Shown: positions 40,955-50,583 of the stretch, in pieces
Layout: each line of letters opens with the position of its first letter
How positions within the stretch are numbered: the first letter of the stretch is position 1
Origin: Nocardia cyriacigeorgica
GTDB taxonomy: Bacteria > Actinomycetota > Actinomycetes > Mycobacteriales > Mycobacteriaceae
NCBI RefSeq assembly: GCF_005863245.1
Contig: NZ_VBUT01000008.1
Span: 62,001-126,000 of the forward strand
Direction of reading: 5' to 3'
Length of the DNA: 64,000 nucleotides
Notes under the pieces: model-generated
The model's input: the letters and a program-made list of their open reading frames with translations, nothing else
What the model was told of the DNA's origin: nothing
The model's database searches: none
Made by a program: the position numbers and the translations under genes

Positions 40955-42583
40955 ATGTCTGACAACGCTTCTGCCGCCGTGTCCGCGGCTGCCCCCGTCG
41001 CGCCGTTCACCGAATTCGGTGTGCGCGCCGCGCTGATCGATGCGATGAACGCCGCCGGTATCACCGGCGCCTTCCCGATCCAGGCCGCCACCCTGCCCGA
41101 CACCATGGCCGGGCGCGATGTGCTCGCCCGCGGTAAGACCGGCAGCGGCAAGACCCTCGCGTTCAGCATTCCCATGGTCGAGCGGCTCGCCGGCGCGACC
41201 AGCAGGCCCGGCCATCCCGCCGGGCTGATCCTCGCGCCGACCCGCGAGCTCGCCACCCAGATCGCGGCCACCGTCGAGATGCTCGCCCGGCCCTGCGGGC
41301 TGCGCGTCGTCACCATCTTCGGTGGCGTGCCGGTCAACCGGCAGACCCGTGACCTGCGTGCGGGCGCCGATATCGTGGTCGCCTGCCCGGGACGTCTCGA
41401 GGATCTGATGCGTCAGGGCGTCGTCTCGCTCGACGCCGTGAAGATCGCCATCCTGGACGAGGCCGACCACATGGCCGACCTCGGCTTCCTGCCCGCCGTC
41501 ACCCGCATCCTCACGGCCACCCCCGCGGGCGGCCAGCGGCTGCTGTTCTCGGCCACCCTCGACAACGAGGTGGACCGGCTGGTCAAGCGGTTCCTGCGGG
41601 AGCCGGTGACGCACTCGGTCGATACCGCCGCGAGCCCGGTGCCGACCATGACCCACCACGTGTTCGAGGTGGCGGGCGCCGACGCCAAGAAGGACCTGGT
41701 GCGCGCGCTGGCCTCCGGCACCGGCCGCCGCATCCTGTTCATGCGGACCAAACACCATGCCCGCCGGCTCGCCAAGCAGCTCACCGACTCCGGTATTCCG
41801 GCCGCCGACCTGCACGGCAACCTCTCCCAGGCGGCCCGCGACCGTAACCTCAGCGCGTTCGCCGACGGTTCGACGCGGGTGCTGGTCGCCACCGATATCG
41901 CCGCGCGCGGTGTGCACGTCGACGACGTCGAACTGGTTGTGCACGTCGACCCGCCCGCCGAACACAAGGCCTACCTGCACCGCTCCGGGCGCACCGCGCG
42001 TGCGGGCGGCTCCGGTGACGTCGTCACCGTGGTGCTGCCCGAGCAGCGCAAGGATGTCGCGGTGCTGCTGCGCAAGGCCGGCATCACCGCAAGCCCGCAG
42101 CGCGCACATGCGAGCTCGCCGGCCGTCACCGCCCTGATCGGCGCGGTGGCCGCACCCGAGCATCGCGCGCCGAGCCCGCGCCAGGACGAGCGGGGGACGC
42201 GCGGCTTCCGTCGTAATGCCGAGCCGGCGCAGTCCGCCGGTCGCGGCGGTTCGCGGCGTAACCGCCCGGCGGCGGGCCGGGCGGCCACCGAACACCGGGT
42301 CGACGGCCGCCGCGGTGGTGAGCACGGCGACCGCAACGGACGGCAGGGCGAGCGCCGCGGCGCCCGTGCGACCGATGCCCGCCACAGCGACGGTCAGGGC
42401 CGTACCCGTCAGCCCGCCCGTCGCGGCGACCAGGCCGGTCGATCCGATCGGTCCGGCGCTCCGCACGGGTCGAACGCGCGCGGCCACAAGGCCGACACTC
42501 CCCGTCGGTTCGAGGACTCGGCACCGGCCGGGTCGGGCAGTCGTCAGCGCCGCCCGCGCCGGGCTACCCGCGCGGCGGGCTGA
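40955..42583 (+). CDS. DEAD/DEAH-box ATP-dependent RNA helicase
   Basis: A 542-residue RhlE-type helicase. Motif I is GKTGSGKT (residues about 60-67), then PTRELATQ, CPGRLEDL, DEADHMAD and SAT, and in the second domain VATDIAARGVHVD and HRSGRTARAG. It unwinds RNA with ATP. After about residue 385 comes a low-complexity Arg/Gly/Ser-rich tail of some 150 residues, typical for RNA-binding extensions of actinobacterial RhlE/DeaD-like proteins. The ATG has GGAAAGG only at a long distance, in line with regulated translation. Confidence 0.92.
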   Translation: MSDNASAAVSAAAPVAPFTEFGVRAALIDAMNAAGITGAFPIQAATLPDTMAGRDVLARGKTGSGKTLAFSIPMVERLAGATSRPGHPAGLILAPTRELATQIAATVEMLARPCGLRVVTIFGGVPVNRQTRDLRAGADIVVACPGRLEDLMRQGVVSLDAVKIAILDEADHMADLGFLPAVTRILTATPAGGQRLLFSATLDNEVDRLVKRFLREPVTHSVDTAASPVPTMTHHVFEVAGADAKKDLVRALASGTGRRILFMRTKHHARRLAKQLTDSGIPAADLHGNLSQAARDRNLSAFADGSTRVLVATDIAARGVHVDDVELVVHVDPPAEHKAYLHRSGRTARAGGSGDVVTVVLPEQRKDVAVLLRKAGITASPQRAHASSPAVTALIGAVAAPEHRAPSPRQDERGTRGFRRNAEPAQSAGRGGSRRNRPAAGRAATEHRVDGRRGGEHGDRNGRQGERRGARATDARHSDGQGRTRQPARRGDQAGRSDRSGAPHGSNARGHKADTPRRFEDSAPAGSGSRQRRPRRATRAAG

Positions 42584-42662
42584 GCCGAAAAGCCACAGCC
42601 GGCGGCAGCCGGTCCGAACGGACAGTTGGCAAACACCCGCATGCGGCGGTAGGCATGAACGC

Positions 42663-43715
42663 ATGAGTACTGCTACCGCTTACGCCATGGCCGGACCGGA
42701 CGCGCCGTTCGAGAAGGTCGCCATCGAACGTCGTGAGCTGGGGCCACACGATGTGCTGATCGACATCAAGTACGCGGGCATCTGCCACTCCGACATCCAC
42801 ACCGCCCGCAACGAATGGGGCGGCGCGAACTACCCGTGCGTGCCGGGGCATGAGATCGCGGGCATCGTCGCGGCGGTCGGTTCCGCGGTGACCAGGCACA
42901 AGGTCGGCGACCGGGTGGGCGTCGGCTGCATGGTCGATTCCTGCGGGGTCTGCCGGGCCTGCCTGGCCGGTGAGGAGCAGTACTGCACCGGCGGGTCCAC
43001 GATGACCTACAACACGCCCGTCCCGGAGACGGTGCAGCCCGGCGGCTACACCATGGGCGGCTACTCCACCCAGGTCGTGGTGACCGAGAACTTCGTGCTG
43101 TCCATCCCCGACGGCCTCGACCTCGACGTGGCCGCGCCGCTGCTGTGCGCGGGCATCACGCTGTTCTCCCCGCTGCGGCATTGGCAGGCCGGGCCGGGCA
43201 AGAAGGTCGCCATCATCGGCATGGGCGGGCTCGGGCACGTCGGGGTGAAGATCGCCGCGGCCCTCGGCGCCGAGGTCACCGTGCTCAGCCATTCGCTGAG
43301 CAAGCAGGAAGACGGCAAGCGTTTCGGCGCCCACCACTACTACGCCACCAGCGACAAGCAGACCTTCCGCGAACTGCGCGGCACGTTCGACCTGATCATC
43401 AACACCGTCTCGGCCGACCTGCCGATCGACTCGTACATGAAGCTGCTCGCCCTCGACGGCACCCTGGTCATCCTCGGCCTGCCCGAGCAGCCGCTGTCGG
43501 TGCGCCCGATGACGCTGGCAAGCTACCGCCGCTCACTGTCGGGTTCGATGATCGGCGGCATCGCCCAGACCCAGGAGATGCTGAACTTCTGCGCCGAGCA
43601 CGGCATCGGCGCCGAGATCGAGGTGATCGCCGCCGCCGAACTCGACGGCGCCTATGACCGTGTGGTCGCCAGCGATGTGCGGTACCGGTTCGTCATCGAC
43701 GTGGCGACGATGTAG
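42663..43715 (+). CDS. adhC: NAD(P)-dependent zinc alcohol dehydrogenase (AdhC-type)
   Basis: A 350-residue medium-chain dehydrogenase/reductase of the cinnamyl-alcohol-dehydrogenase type. Catalytic zinc residues are in GICHSDIH (Cys41) and PGHE (His63); structural zinc uses Cys94, Cys97, Cys100 and Cys108. The nucleotide loop GMGGLGHVGV is intact. It resembles mycobacterial AdhC (346 residues), which reduces aldehydes with NADPH. ATG 42663 is the start consistent with family alignment. It stands alone 80 bp after the helicase gene. Confidence 0.9.
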   Translation: MSTATAYAMAGPDAPFEKVAIERRELGPHDVLIDIKYAGICHSDIHTARNEWGGANYPCVPGHEIAGIVAAVGSAVTRHKVGDRVGVGCMVDSCGVCRACLAGEEQYCTGGSTMTYNTPVPETVQPGGYTMGGYSTQVVVTENFVLSIPDGLDLDVAAPLLCAGITLFSPLRHWQAGPGKKVAIIGMGGLGHVGVKIAAALGAEVTVLSHSLSKQEDGKRFGAHHYYATSDKQTFRELRGTFDLIINTVSADLPIDSYMKLLALDGTLVILGLPEQPLSVRPMTLASYRRSLSGSMIGGIAQTQEMLNFCAEHGIGAEIEVIAAAELDGAYDRVVASDVRYRFVIDVATM

Positions 43716-43870
43716 CTCGTTCCGCATGAGAACACGCCGCGTATTTCGGAAACTCTCAGGTTCACCGACCATGATGTGCGCGTGCCCGCTGACGCCGGAA
43801 CACCGCGTCCGGCTCTACCATCAGGGCAGCAGGCAACGCGAAAGCGAGCGAAAGGCGTGGTGAACGCACG

Positions 43871-44662
43871 GTGAGCAACAACCCGGGTCGGAAGAATCCG
43901 CTGGCGGCGGCCGAGCGCGCCGACCGCAACCGCAAGATCGCGATCCAGGTGGGTGTCGCGGCGGTGCTCGTCGGCCTCGTCGCCGCGATCGGCATCGGGA
44001 TCGCCATGCGCGGCTCCGACTCCGAGGACCTCGGCCCGATTCCCAGCGTGATCGCGGGCGCACCGACAAGTCCCGGCGCCACCCCGGCCGCCGAAGCCCC
44101 GGACCCGGTGGCCTCCAACGGCGCCATCGTCGTCGGCAATCCGGACGCGAAGGTGACCGTGCGCGTCGTCGCCGACCTGCAATGCCCGATCTGCAAGCTG
44201 TTCGAGGAGGCCAACGGCCAGGTCCTCGCCGACGGCGTCGCCAACGGCACCGTGAAGGTCGAATACAACATCGCGTCGTTCCTGGACGAGATGTCGACCA
44301 CCGACTTCTCCTCGCGCGGTGCGAACGCCGCCTACTGCGTCAGCGACACCGGCGTCGACAAGTTCCAGGCCTGGTTGCAGGCCATGTTCGCCCAGCAGCC
44401 GCCGGAGGGTGGCAACGGCCTCTCCGATGAGCAGCTGATCGAGATCGCCAAGTCGGTCGGCTACACCGATCCGGGCATCGCGCAGTGCGTCAACGACCGC
44501 ACCTACGACAAGTTCGTACAGGCCAAGTCGAAGAAGCTGCTGGAGGAGGGCATCAAGGGCACGCCGACCGTCTTCGTCAACGGCGAGCAGGTCCAGACCC
44601 GTGAGGCGATGTTCACTCCGGGTGGGCTGGCGCCGGTGATCGCGCAGGCCGCGGGGCAGTGA
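43871..44662 (+). CDS. Membrane-anchored DsbA-like thioredoxin-fold protein
   Basis: A 263-residue disulfide oxidoreductase. One N-terminal helix (about residues 24-46) anchors it, a Pro/Thr-rich linker follows, and the DsbA-like domain has the active site CPIC (105-108) and the cis-Pro loop GTPTVFVNG. It oxidises exported proteins and is re-oxidised by VKOR. The start is GTG. The next gene, VKOR, overlaps its stop by 4 nt (GTGA), so the two are translated together. Confidence 0.88.
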   Translation: MSNNPGRKNPLAAAERADRNRKIAIQVGVAAVLVGLVAAIGIGIAMRGSDSEDLGPIPSVIAGAPTSPGATPAAEAPDPVASNGAIVVGNPDAKVTVRVVADLQCPICKLFEEANGQVLADGVANGTVKVEYNIASFLDEMSTTDFSSRGANAAYCVSDTGVDKFQAWLQAMFAQQPPEGGNGLSDEQLIEIAKSVGYTDPGIAQCVNDRTYDKFVQAKSKKLLEEGIKGTPTVFVNGEQVQTREAMFTPGGLAPVIAQAAGQ

Positions 44663-45225
44663 TCGCGGCCGCCCCCAGATCCGCCTGGGTTCTACTGATC
44701 GGTGGTCTGGCCGGCTGGATCGCCTCGTTCACGCTCACCGTCGAACGGTTCAAACTGTTCGTCGACCCCGCCTACCAGCCCTCGTGCAGCCTGAACCCGA
44801 TCCTGTCCTGCGGTTCGGTGATGACCACCGACCAGGCGGCGCTGTTCGGGTTCCCCAACCCGATCATCGGCGTCGCCGGGTTCGCGGTGGTCGTCACCCT
44901 TGCCGTGCTCGCGGTGGCGGGGGTGGCGTTGCCGCGCTGGATCTGGGTGGGGCTGTGGCTGGGCACCGTCGCGGGCACGGTGTTCATCTGCTGGCTGATC
45001 TTCCAGAGCCTGTACCGGATCGGCGCGCTGTGCCCGTACTGCATGGTCGTGTGGGCCATCATCACCCCGCTGCTCGCCGTGATCACCCAAACGTTGTGGG
45101 GCGGTTCGCGCGGGCCGATGCGGGTGGTGGCGGAATGGCGGTGGACGTTCGTCGCGCTGTTCTACGCGGTGGTGCTGCTGCTGATCTTCCTGCGGTTCCA
45201 GGACTACTGGCTGTCGCTGGTCTGA
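44659..45225 (+). CDS. Vitamin K epoxide reductase family protein (VKOR)
   Basis: A 188-residue polytopic protein with four to five helices. It has the VKOR loop Cys pair (Cys43 and Cys51 in YQPSCSLNPILSCGS) and the CxxC redox motif CPYC (Cys125, Cys128) facing the quinone. It plays the DsbB part for the upstream DsbA-like protein. GTG start overlaps the upstream stop. It is convergent with the protease gene. Confidence 0.9.
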   Translation: MIAAAPRSAWVLLIGGLAGWIASFTLTVERFKLFVDPAYQPSCSLNPILSCGSVMTTDQAALFGFPNPIIGVAGFAVVVTLAVLAVAGVALPRWIWVGLWLGTVAGTVFICWLIFQSLYRIGALCPYCMVVWAIITPLLAVITQTLWGGSRGPMRVVAEWRWTFVALFYAVVLLLIFLRFQDYWLSLV

Positions 45226-45232
45226 GCACCGG

Positions 45233-46381
45233 CTAGTTCGGGGTCCCCGGTGCCAGGACGACGCGCACGGTGCGCTGCCCGCCCGGCCCGCTGACGCCGA
45301 GCTCGACGATGTCGTGCGGTTTGTGCTTGTTGATCGCGGCGCGCAGGGCGCGGGCACTGGTGACGGTCTTCCCGTCGATCGAGGTGATGATCTCGCCGTC
45401 GGCCAGGCCGGCATTGTGCGCGGGCAGACCGTAGATGGCGACGTCGACCCGTGCGCCGCTGGGCCGGGCGTCGGAGATCAGCACACCGAGCGTGGCGGTG
45501 GGACCGACGTGCACGGTCTCGGTGGGGGTTCCGGAACGGATCTGGCGCACCACCCGCATGGCCGTGTCGATGGGCACGGCATAGCCGACGGGCGGACGTT
45601 GCGCCTGCACACCGGGGTCCTCGTCCTCCCGATCGCCGGAGGCCGCCGCGATCACCCCCACCACCGCACCCGAATGATCGGCCAGCGCGCCACCGGATTG
45701 GCCCGAACTGACCTCGGCGCTGATCTCGACCATCCCGGACAGCGCCTTACGGGACAGATCCGCCGAATTCAACGCCAGAATGGTGCTGTCCAGATCGGAG
45801 ATGCGCCCGGCCACCGCGGTCGGCTCGCCGGTGCCGCCGGCATTGCCGATGGCCAGGACCTCATCGCGAAGCCGCAAACCCGACGAACTGCCGAGCCTGG
45901 CCGTGGTCAGGCCGGTCGCGCCGACCAGTCCGAGCAGCGCGATATCGGTGCTGGAGTCGTAGCCGAGCACCTGCGCGTCGTAGACCAGGCCGTCGGAGAC
46001 CCGGGTGACCTTCACCGACTCCGCGCCCTTGACCACGTGGTGGCTGGTGAGCACCTGGCCGTCGGCGGTCAGCACGATGCCCGATCCCGCGGCGCCCACG
46101 CCGAACGGTTTGGTGGAGACGTTGATGTTCACCAGCACCGGCTCGATCCCGGCCGCCACCGCCACCGGATCCAGCGGCGGACGCGGCGCCACCACGGCAG
46201 GGGCGGCGGCGGGCACCCGTTCCAGCGTCGGCCATCCGGGCAGCTCGCCGCGGTAGCCGAGGAAGGCCGCCACGGCCAGGATCGTGGCGACGACGGCCGC
46301 GCCCAACCGGCCGGCGCCACCCCGTCGACGGGGGCGGTCATCCCGCAGGTATTCGCGCGAATCGTGCCGGTCGCCGTCCAT
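45233..46381 (-). CDS. HtrA-like trypsin-type serine protease with PDZ domain
   Basis: A 382-residue membrane-anchored protease. A basic N-terminus and a transmembrane helix (about 27-43) lead to a trypsin-like domain with His115 (TSHHVV), Asp146 (SSTDIALL) and Ser229 (SSGQSGGAL), then a C-terminal PDZ domain (HNAGLADGEIITSIDGKTV). It acts outside the membrane in protein quality control. The gene is convergent with VKOR, 7 bp apart, and divergent DNA of 108 bp separates it from the next upstream gene on the same strand. Confidence 0.9.
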   Translation of the reverse strand: MDGDRHDSREYLRDDRPRRRGGAGRLGAAVVATILAVAAFLGYRGELPGWPTLERVPAAAPAVVAPRPPLDPVAVAAGIEPVLVNINVSTKPFGVGAAGSGIVLTADGQVLTSHHVVKGAESVKVTRVSDGLVYDAQVLGYDSSTDIALLGLVGATGLTTARLGSSSGLRLRDEVLAIGNAGGTGEPTAVAGRISDLDSTILALNSADLSRKALSGMVEISAEVSSGQSGGALADHSGAVVGVIAAASGDREDEDPGVQAQRPPVGYAVPIDTAMRVVRQIRSGTPTETVHVGPTATLGVLISDARPSGARVDVAIYGLPAHNAGLADGEIITSIDGKTVTSARALRAAINKHKPHDIVELGVSGPGGQRTVRVVLAPGTPN

Positions 46382-46489
46382 GCGCCTCCCACTTCACCCG
46401 CAGCCGATTACTCCATTGTCTCCCGAGTACTCGGCTCGAGGCGCGCGAATTCCCGTCGCGGGGCGGTGAGCTGGGCGTTCACGCCCGAA

Positions 46490-47668
46490 TCAGTCTGATT
46501 TACGACGCCGGATGCGGATCAACCGGTGATGCGGCCGTTCGGGTTTGGGCAGCGGCGGCGGCGCGTTCTCGGTCGGCACCTCCACGTCGTAGCGGCGGAT
46601 GTAGGCGCCCGCGAACGCCTGCAAGGTGGCGGTCACCGGGATGGCGAGCAAGGCTCCCGTCGGCCCCAGAATCGCCGCGCCGGCCAGGACCGCGCCGAAC
46701 GCGACCGCCGGATGCATGTCGAGGGTGGTCGCGGTGATTCTCGGTTGCAGCACATAGTTCTCGAACTGCTGGTAGAGGATGATGAATCCGAGCACCCACA
46801 GCCCGTCGGGCGGATTGTTGACCGCCGCGACCACCACCGGCAGCGCACCGGCCAGATAGGTGCCGACGGTCGGAATGAACTGCGAGACCACACCCACCCA
46901 CAACGCCAGCGCGAACGCCGACGGAACGTCGAACACCCGAAGCATGATGTAGTGCGCCAGCGTGGACACCAGCGCGAGCAGGCCGCGCGAGTAGATGTAG
47001 CCGCCGGTCTTCTCCACCGCGATATCCCAGGCGCGCAACACATGTCGCTGCTTGTTCGGCGGCAGCAGCGAGCAGACCGCGTTGCGGAAGCGGGGACCGT
47101 CGGCGGCGAAATAGTAGGTGAACAGCAGCACGCCCAGCGCCTGGAACAGCGCCGCCACCGCGGTGGTACCGATGCCCCACACATTGCCGGCCAGCCCGAC
47201 CGCGTAACCCTCGAGGCTGGAACTCCACTCGGTGGCGTACTTCTCGATGTCGTCGCCCGACATCTCGGTGTGGAAGGTCTCGTTGATCAGGTCGACGGCC
47301 TCGTCGGCGTAGCGTGGCGCGTTCTCCACCAGCGTGGTGACCTGCTCCACCAGCAGCGAACCCAGCGTCCACACGAACGCGACCACCACCAGCAGCAGGG
47401 TCAGGAACACCACGCCGGTGGCCGGGCCGCGCCGCCAGCCGTGCCTGGCCAGCCAGTTCACCGAGGGCTCGATGGCGAAAGCGAGGAACAGCGACACCAT
47501 CAGCACCGTCAGCAGACCTTGCAATTGCTGGAGCAGCCAGAACGCCGCGACGAAGCCCGCCACCGTCGCCGCGGCGAGCAGGAACGCCCGCAACAGCCAC
47601 GGTGGCGGATTCAGTTGGCCCACGGAATCGGGCCGGTCTGCTGGTCTCTGATCGTCCTCGGCAGCCAC
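46490..47668 (-). CDS. AI-2E family transporter (PerM/UPF0118)
   Basis: A 392-residue membrane protein with eight helices and the family motif VSQFIPTVGTYLAGALPVVVAA plus LQPRITATTLDMHPAVAFGAVLAGAAILGPTGALLAIPV, which identify the AI-2E/PerM family. Members export autoinducer-like molecules or act as Na+/H+ antiporters; the substrate here is unknown. Start is GTG, and the C-terminus is basic and Pro-rich. It ends 109 bp from the protease start, so both may form one operon. Confidence 0.88.
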   Translation of the reverse strand: MAAEDDQRPADRPDSVGQLNPPPWLLRAFLLAAATVAGFVAAFWLLQQLQGLLTVLMVSLFLAFAIEPSVNWLARHGWRRGPATGVVFLTLLLVVVAFVWTLGSLLVEQVTTLVENAPRYADEAVDLINETFHTEMSGDDIEKYATEWSSSLEGYAVGLAGNVWGIGTTAVAALFQALGVLLFTYYFAADGPRFRNAVCSLLPPNKQRHVLRAWDIAVEKTGGYIYSRGLLALVSTLAHYIMLRVFDVPSAFALALWVGVVSQFIPTVGTYLAGALPVVVAAVNNPPDGLWVLGFIILYQQFENYVLQPRITATTLDMHPAVAFGAVLAGAAILGPTGALLAIPVTATLQAFAGAYIRRYDVEVPTENAPPPLPKPERPHHRLIRIRRRKSD

Positions 47669-47677
47669 CCCGTCAAG

Positions 47678-49225
47678 TTACCCAGGCGCGGGTGGGGCCG
47701 TTGAAGCGATATGCGGCGCGCCGAGGAGTTCACCGACAACGGTGGGGAGCGCCTGGCCGACGGCCCGCGCCGTCAGTGGACCGCCACCGCGCGCGCGGTG
47801 CGCGACCATGGCCGCCCGTCCGTGCACGAACGCCGCCAACTCGCCCGCGTCCAGCGCGTTCAGCCCAGCGGCCATCAGCGCGCCCGCTATCCCGGCCAGA
47901 ATGTCACCGGCTCCGGCGGTGGCCAGCCACGGGGGTGCCTCGGCCTGGCTGGCTACGACGCCCCTCGGCCCGACGATGATCGTCGTCGGCCCCTTGACCA
48001 GGACGGTCACCTCGAGGGCGCGAGCCAGCTCCCGGCCGTGGTGCAAGGGCCGGGCTTCGACTTCCGCACGTTCGGTGGGGCGTCCGAGCCAGCCCATCAT
48101 GCGGGCCAGCTCTCCCGCGTGGGGCGTGAGCAGGATGCTGTCGGCGTTCGACGGGCGTTCGCCATCGAGGCGTCGACGCACGCAGGCCTCGAGAGCCCCC
48201 GCGTCGACCACGCACGGCTGCCCTGACCCCAGGGCCGTGTCGATGGCTTTGTCCTGGAGTTCGTCGTCCTCCACGCCCGATCCGAGCAGCCAGGCCTGGA
48301 CTTGGCCCATCCCAGGGACGGCCTCCGGAACTGCGGACAAGACTTGGGCGGTGACGCTGTCCGGGCCGATGAACCTGGCGATGCCGGCCGCGCCGGATTC
48401 CACCGCGCCGAGGACGGCAAGCACTGCCGCTCCGGGGTAGCGATCCGAACCGGCGACGATGCCGAGTACACCGCGTGTGTACTTGTGGGCGACTCTCGGC
48501 GGGACGGGCCAACGCGCGGCGAGTTCACTCGCACCGAGGCGGCGCACTGTGGGTTCGGCTTCGAGCTTCGGCAGGCCCACGCTGACGAACGCCAGCTTTC
48601 CAGCGGCGTGCGCAGCCGGTGGCAGCAGCAAGCAGCCCTTCCACGCGCCGAATGTCACGGTGAGGTCGGCGCGCACGTGCGGACCACGAATTTCGCCGGT
48701 GTCCGGGTCCACGCCGCTCGGCAGGTCGACGGCGATCACCGGTGTTCCCGGTGGGATAGCCGCGACCAGTTCTGCGGCAGCCCCGCGAAGACCACCCTGG
48801 CCGCTCTCTCCGACGATTCCGTCCAGTATCAGATCGGCGGTTCGCAGCGAAGCTGTTCCGGCGTTGGTGTCCGTTTCAGGGATGATCCGGCCACGAGCGG
48901 ATAGCAACTGACGCACGCCGGGTTCGTAAGCGGTTGCGCCGGTGAGCAGGGCGTCCACGCGGACTCCTCGGCGCCGCAATCGAATACCGGCCAGCAAGGC
49001 ATCAGCGCCGTTGTTGCCGGTGCCGACCAGCATGGTCACGCGACGGCCGTACACCGCGCCGTAGCGCCGCTCGAGTTCGTTCGCGGCGATGGTGGCGAGA
49101 CCTGCGGCAGCCTTGTGCAACAGGCGATCCGGGCGACCGGTCTCGAGTTGCTTCGCGACCGCCGCCTGGACCTCTGTGCTGGGATACGCCGAGTAAGTCC
49201 CCGCCGAGCCTGGTTCGGTGCCCAT
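47678..49225 (-). CDS. nnr: Bifunctional NAD(P)HX epimerase/dehydratase
   Basis: A 515-residue fusion repairing damaged NAD(P)H hydrates. The N-terminal epimerase (YjeF_N-like) has VGTGNNGADALLAGIRL and DLPSGVDPDTGE; the C-terminal ADP-dependent dehydratase has LTPHAGELARMMGW and TAGAGDILAGIAGAL with a ribokinase fold. Both active sites look intact. The ATG overlaps the stop of the upstream XRE gene by one base, so the two are translationally coupled, an unusual pairing. It ends 10 nt before the AI-2E gene start on the same strand. Confidence 0.92.
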   Translation of the reverse strand: MGTEPGSAGTYSAYPSTEVQAAVAKQLETGRPDRLLHKAAAGLATIAANELERRYGAVYGRRVTMLVGTGNNGADALLAGIRLRRRGVRVDALLTGATAYEPGVRQLLSARGRIIPETDTNAGTASLRTADLILDGIVGESGQGGLRGAAAELVAAIPPGTPVIAVDLPSGVDPDTGEIRGPHVRADLTVTFGAWKGCLLLPPAAHAAGKLAFVSVGLPKLEAEPTVRRLGASELAARWPVPPRVAHKYTRGVLGIVAGSDRYPGAAVLAVLGAVESGAAGIARFIGPDSVTAQVLSAVPEAVPGMGQVQAWLLGSGVEDDELQDKAIDTALGSGQPCVVDAGALEACVRRRLDGERPSNADSILLTPHAGELARMMGWLGRPTERAEVEARPLHHGRELARALEVTVLVKGPTTIIVGPRGVVASQAEAPPWLATAGAGDILAGIAGALMAAGLNALDAGELAAFVHGRAAMVAHRARGGGPLTARAVGQALPTVVGELLGAPHIASTAPPAPG

Positions 49226-50448
49226 CAGCCGGCGATCAGTCCGCAGCGTCGCGCAAGGCCACGGACGTGCGGCCTCGCCTTGGCATGGTCACGAAACAGC
49301 AGTTCTCGCAGCAGCTCTCGGACAAGGCCCGAGTCGCGCACTTCCTCGGCGGAGATGCGCTCGGCGTCCAACAGTGCCAGTGCGGCTGCCTCGTCCTCTT
49401 TCCGTTGAACATGTCCGCGAGCGGTGTCGACCAGAACTCTGGACTTGCGTTCCACGCTGGGGACATCGTTGACATCCAGCCTGGACGCATAGTCGATCAC
49501 GGCATCGGGACGCCCGAGTTCGGCAGAGATAGCCAGGCCGTGAATATCGACGTTCCCCTTTCCGAACATCGTCCACGGATCGTAGGCGGCGCCGAGTGAG
49601 CGGGCAGCGTCCTCTGCCACCCGGTGCAAGGCCCAGGCCCGGCCGTCCTCATCGCTCTGTGCGGCGGAAATCGCGGCGGCCAAGTGCAGCATCCCGTAGT
49701 CTGCGATCAAATCCGTTGCGGCGGGGTCTTTGTCGAGTCGCTTCTTCAATTCATCGGCTGCCGACAGGCACAGCCGGGTTGCCTCGTCTTGTTGCCCGGC
49801 ACGTCGATAGGAAGCCGACAGCGCCCACGCGCCGAGAGCGATCAAATGTGGGTCGTCTGCTTCGCGTGCGGCATTCATCGCTCGTTCGGCCGCGACCCAG
49901 GCCAGGTCGCCTTCCGGCAGGTGGTGTAGCCACTGCCGGGTGATCTGGTAGGTGCCCGACAAGGTGCGCGCCGCGCGCCGGTGATCGGCTGCCGCCGCGT
50001 ACGCCGCATTGGCATCGGTCAGCAGGTCTGGCAACACCCGGCCCAAGGCGCTGTGGGCGGTAGGAGAGGTATGCCATGTCGTCCATGCTTGGGCGACCCG
50101 GTCTCCAACCTCGTCGAGCGAAATATCAGGTGACGGCGACGGCTGCGGAACCGCGGCGCGCATCATGACTTCCCGCACGGCCGCAACGGCTTCGGTCCGC
50201 GGCGGTGTGCTCGGAGCCAGTGTGTCGATGGGTCGTCCGAGCAGATCCTCGAGCTTGCATCCCACAACCGTCGCGATGTTGACCAAATCGGTCAGGCGTT
50301 CCGCATGCAGCGCACCGCGTTCCACGCCGCTGACCCACTGAACCGACTTACCGATTCCCCGTGCGAGATCCAGCTGGGAGATGCCGATCGCCCGGCGGTA
50401 AGCGGCGATGGTGGTGCCGATGCCCTGCATCAGCGGCTCAGAACTCAT
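49225..50448 (-). CDS. XRE family regulator with TPR-like helical C-terminus
   Basis: A 407-residue regulator. The XRE HTH is at about residues 8-60 (MQGIGTTIAAYRRAIGISQLDLARGIGKSVQWVSGVERG); the rest is all helical, with repeats like AAADHRRAARTLSGTYQITRQWLHHLPEGDLAWVAAERAM that resemble a TPR domain, as in quorum- or ligand-sensing XRE-TPR proteins. ATG 50448 begins MSSEPLMQG. It lies immediately upstream of nnr, and a perfect 22-bp palindrome sits just before it, probably its own operator. Confidence 0.82.
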   Translation of the reverse strand: MSSEPLMQGIGTTIAAYRRAIGISQLDLARGIGKSVQWVSGVERGALHAERLTDLVNIATVVGCKLEDLLGRPIDTLAPSTPPRTEAVAAVREVMMRAAVPQPSPSPDISLDEVGDRVAQAWTTWHTSPTAHSALGRVLPDLLTDANAAYAAAADHRRAARTLSGTYQITRQWLHHLPEGDLAWVAAERAMNAAREADDPHLIALGAWALSASYRRAGQQDEATRLCLSAADELKKRLDKDPAATDLIADYGMLHLAAAISAAQSDEDGRAWALHRVAEDAARSLGAAYDPWTMFGKGNVDIHGLAISAELGRPDAVIDYASRLDVNDVPSVERKSRVLVDTARGHVQRKEDEAAALALLDAERISAEEVRDSGLVRELLRELLFRDHAKARPHVRGLARRCGLIAG

Positions 50449-50469
50449 GCGATCCAGCGTACAACGCGA

Positions 50470-50491
50470 GACTGCTAAAAAATTAGCAGTC
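50470..50491. promoter_or_regulatory. Perfect 22-bp palindrome, candidate XRE operator
   Basis: GACTGCTAA (50470-50478) and TTAGCAGTC (50483-50491) are exact complements with a 4-nt A spacer. It lies 22 bp upstream of the XRE start and 93 bp before the divergent small gene, so it could control both. Confidence 0.65.
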
Positions 50492-50583
50492 GCCCGAGAT
50501 TTGTGGTGCCAAGGTTGCTGCCAGAAGTGCAGCAAGCAGCCGCCGCGAGGTGGTTGACCGCCCACTACACCGCGAGGCACTAC

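Noticed and set aside
43709..43718. ATGTAGCTCG resembling one arm of the inverted-repeat element
   Set aside because: It is the end of adhC including its stop codon, and no complementary arm is found within 60 nt upstream or downstream.
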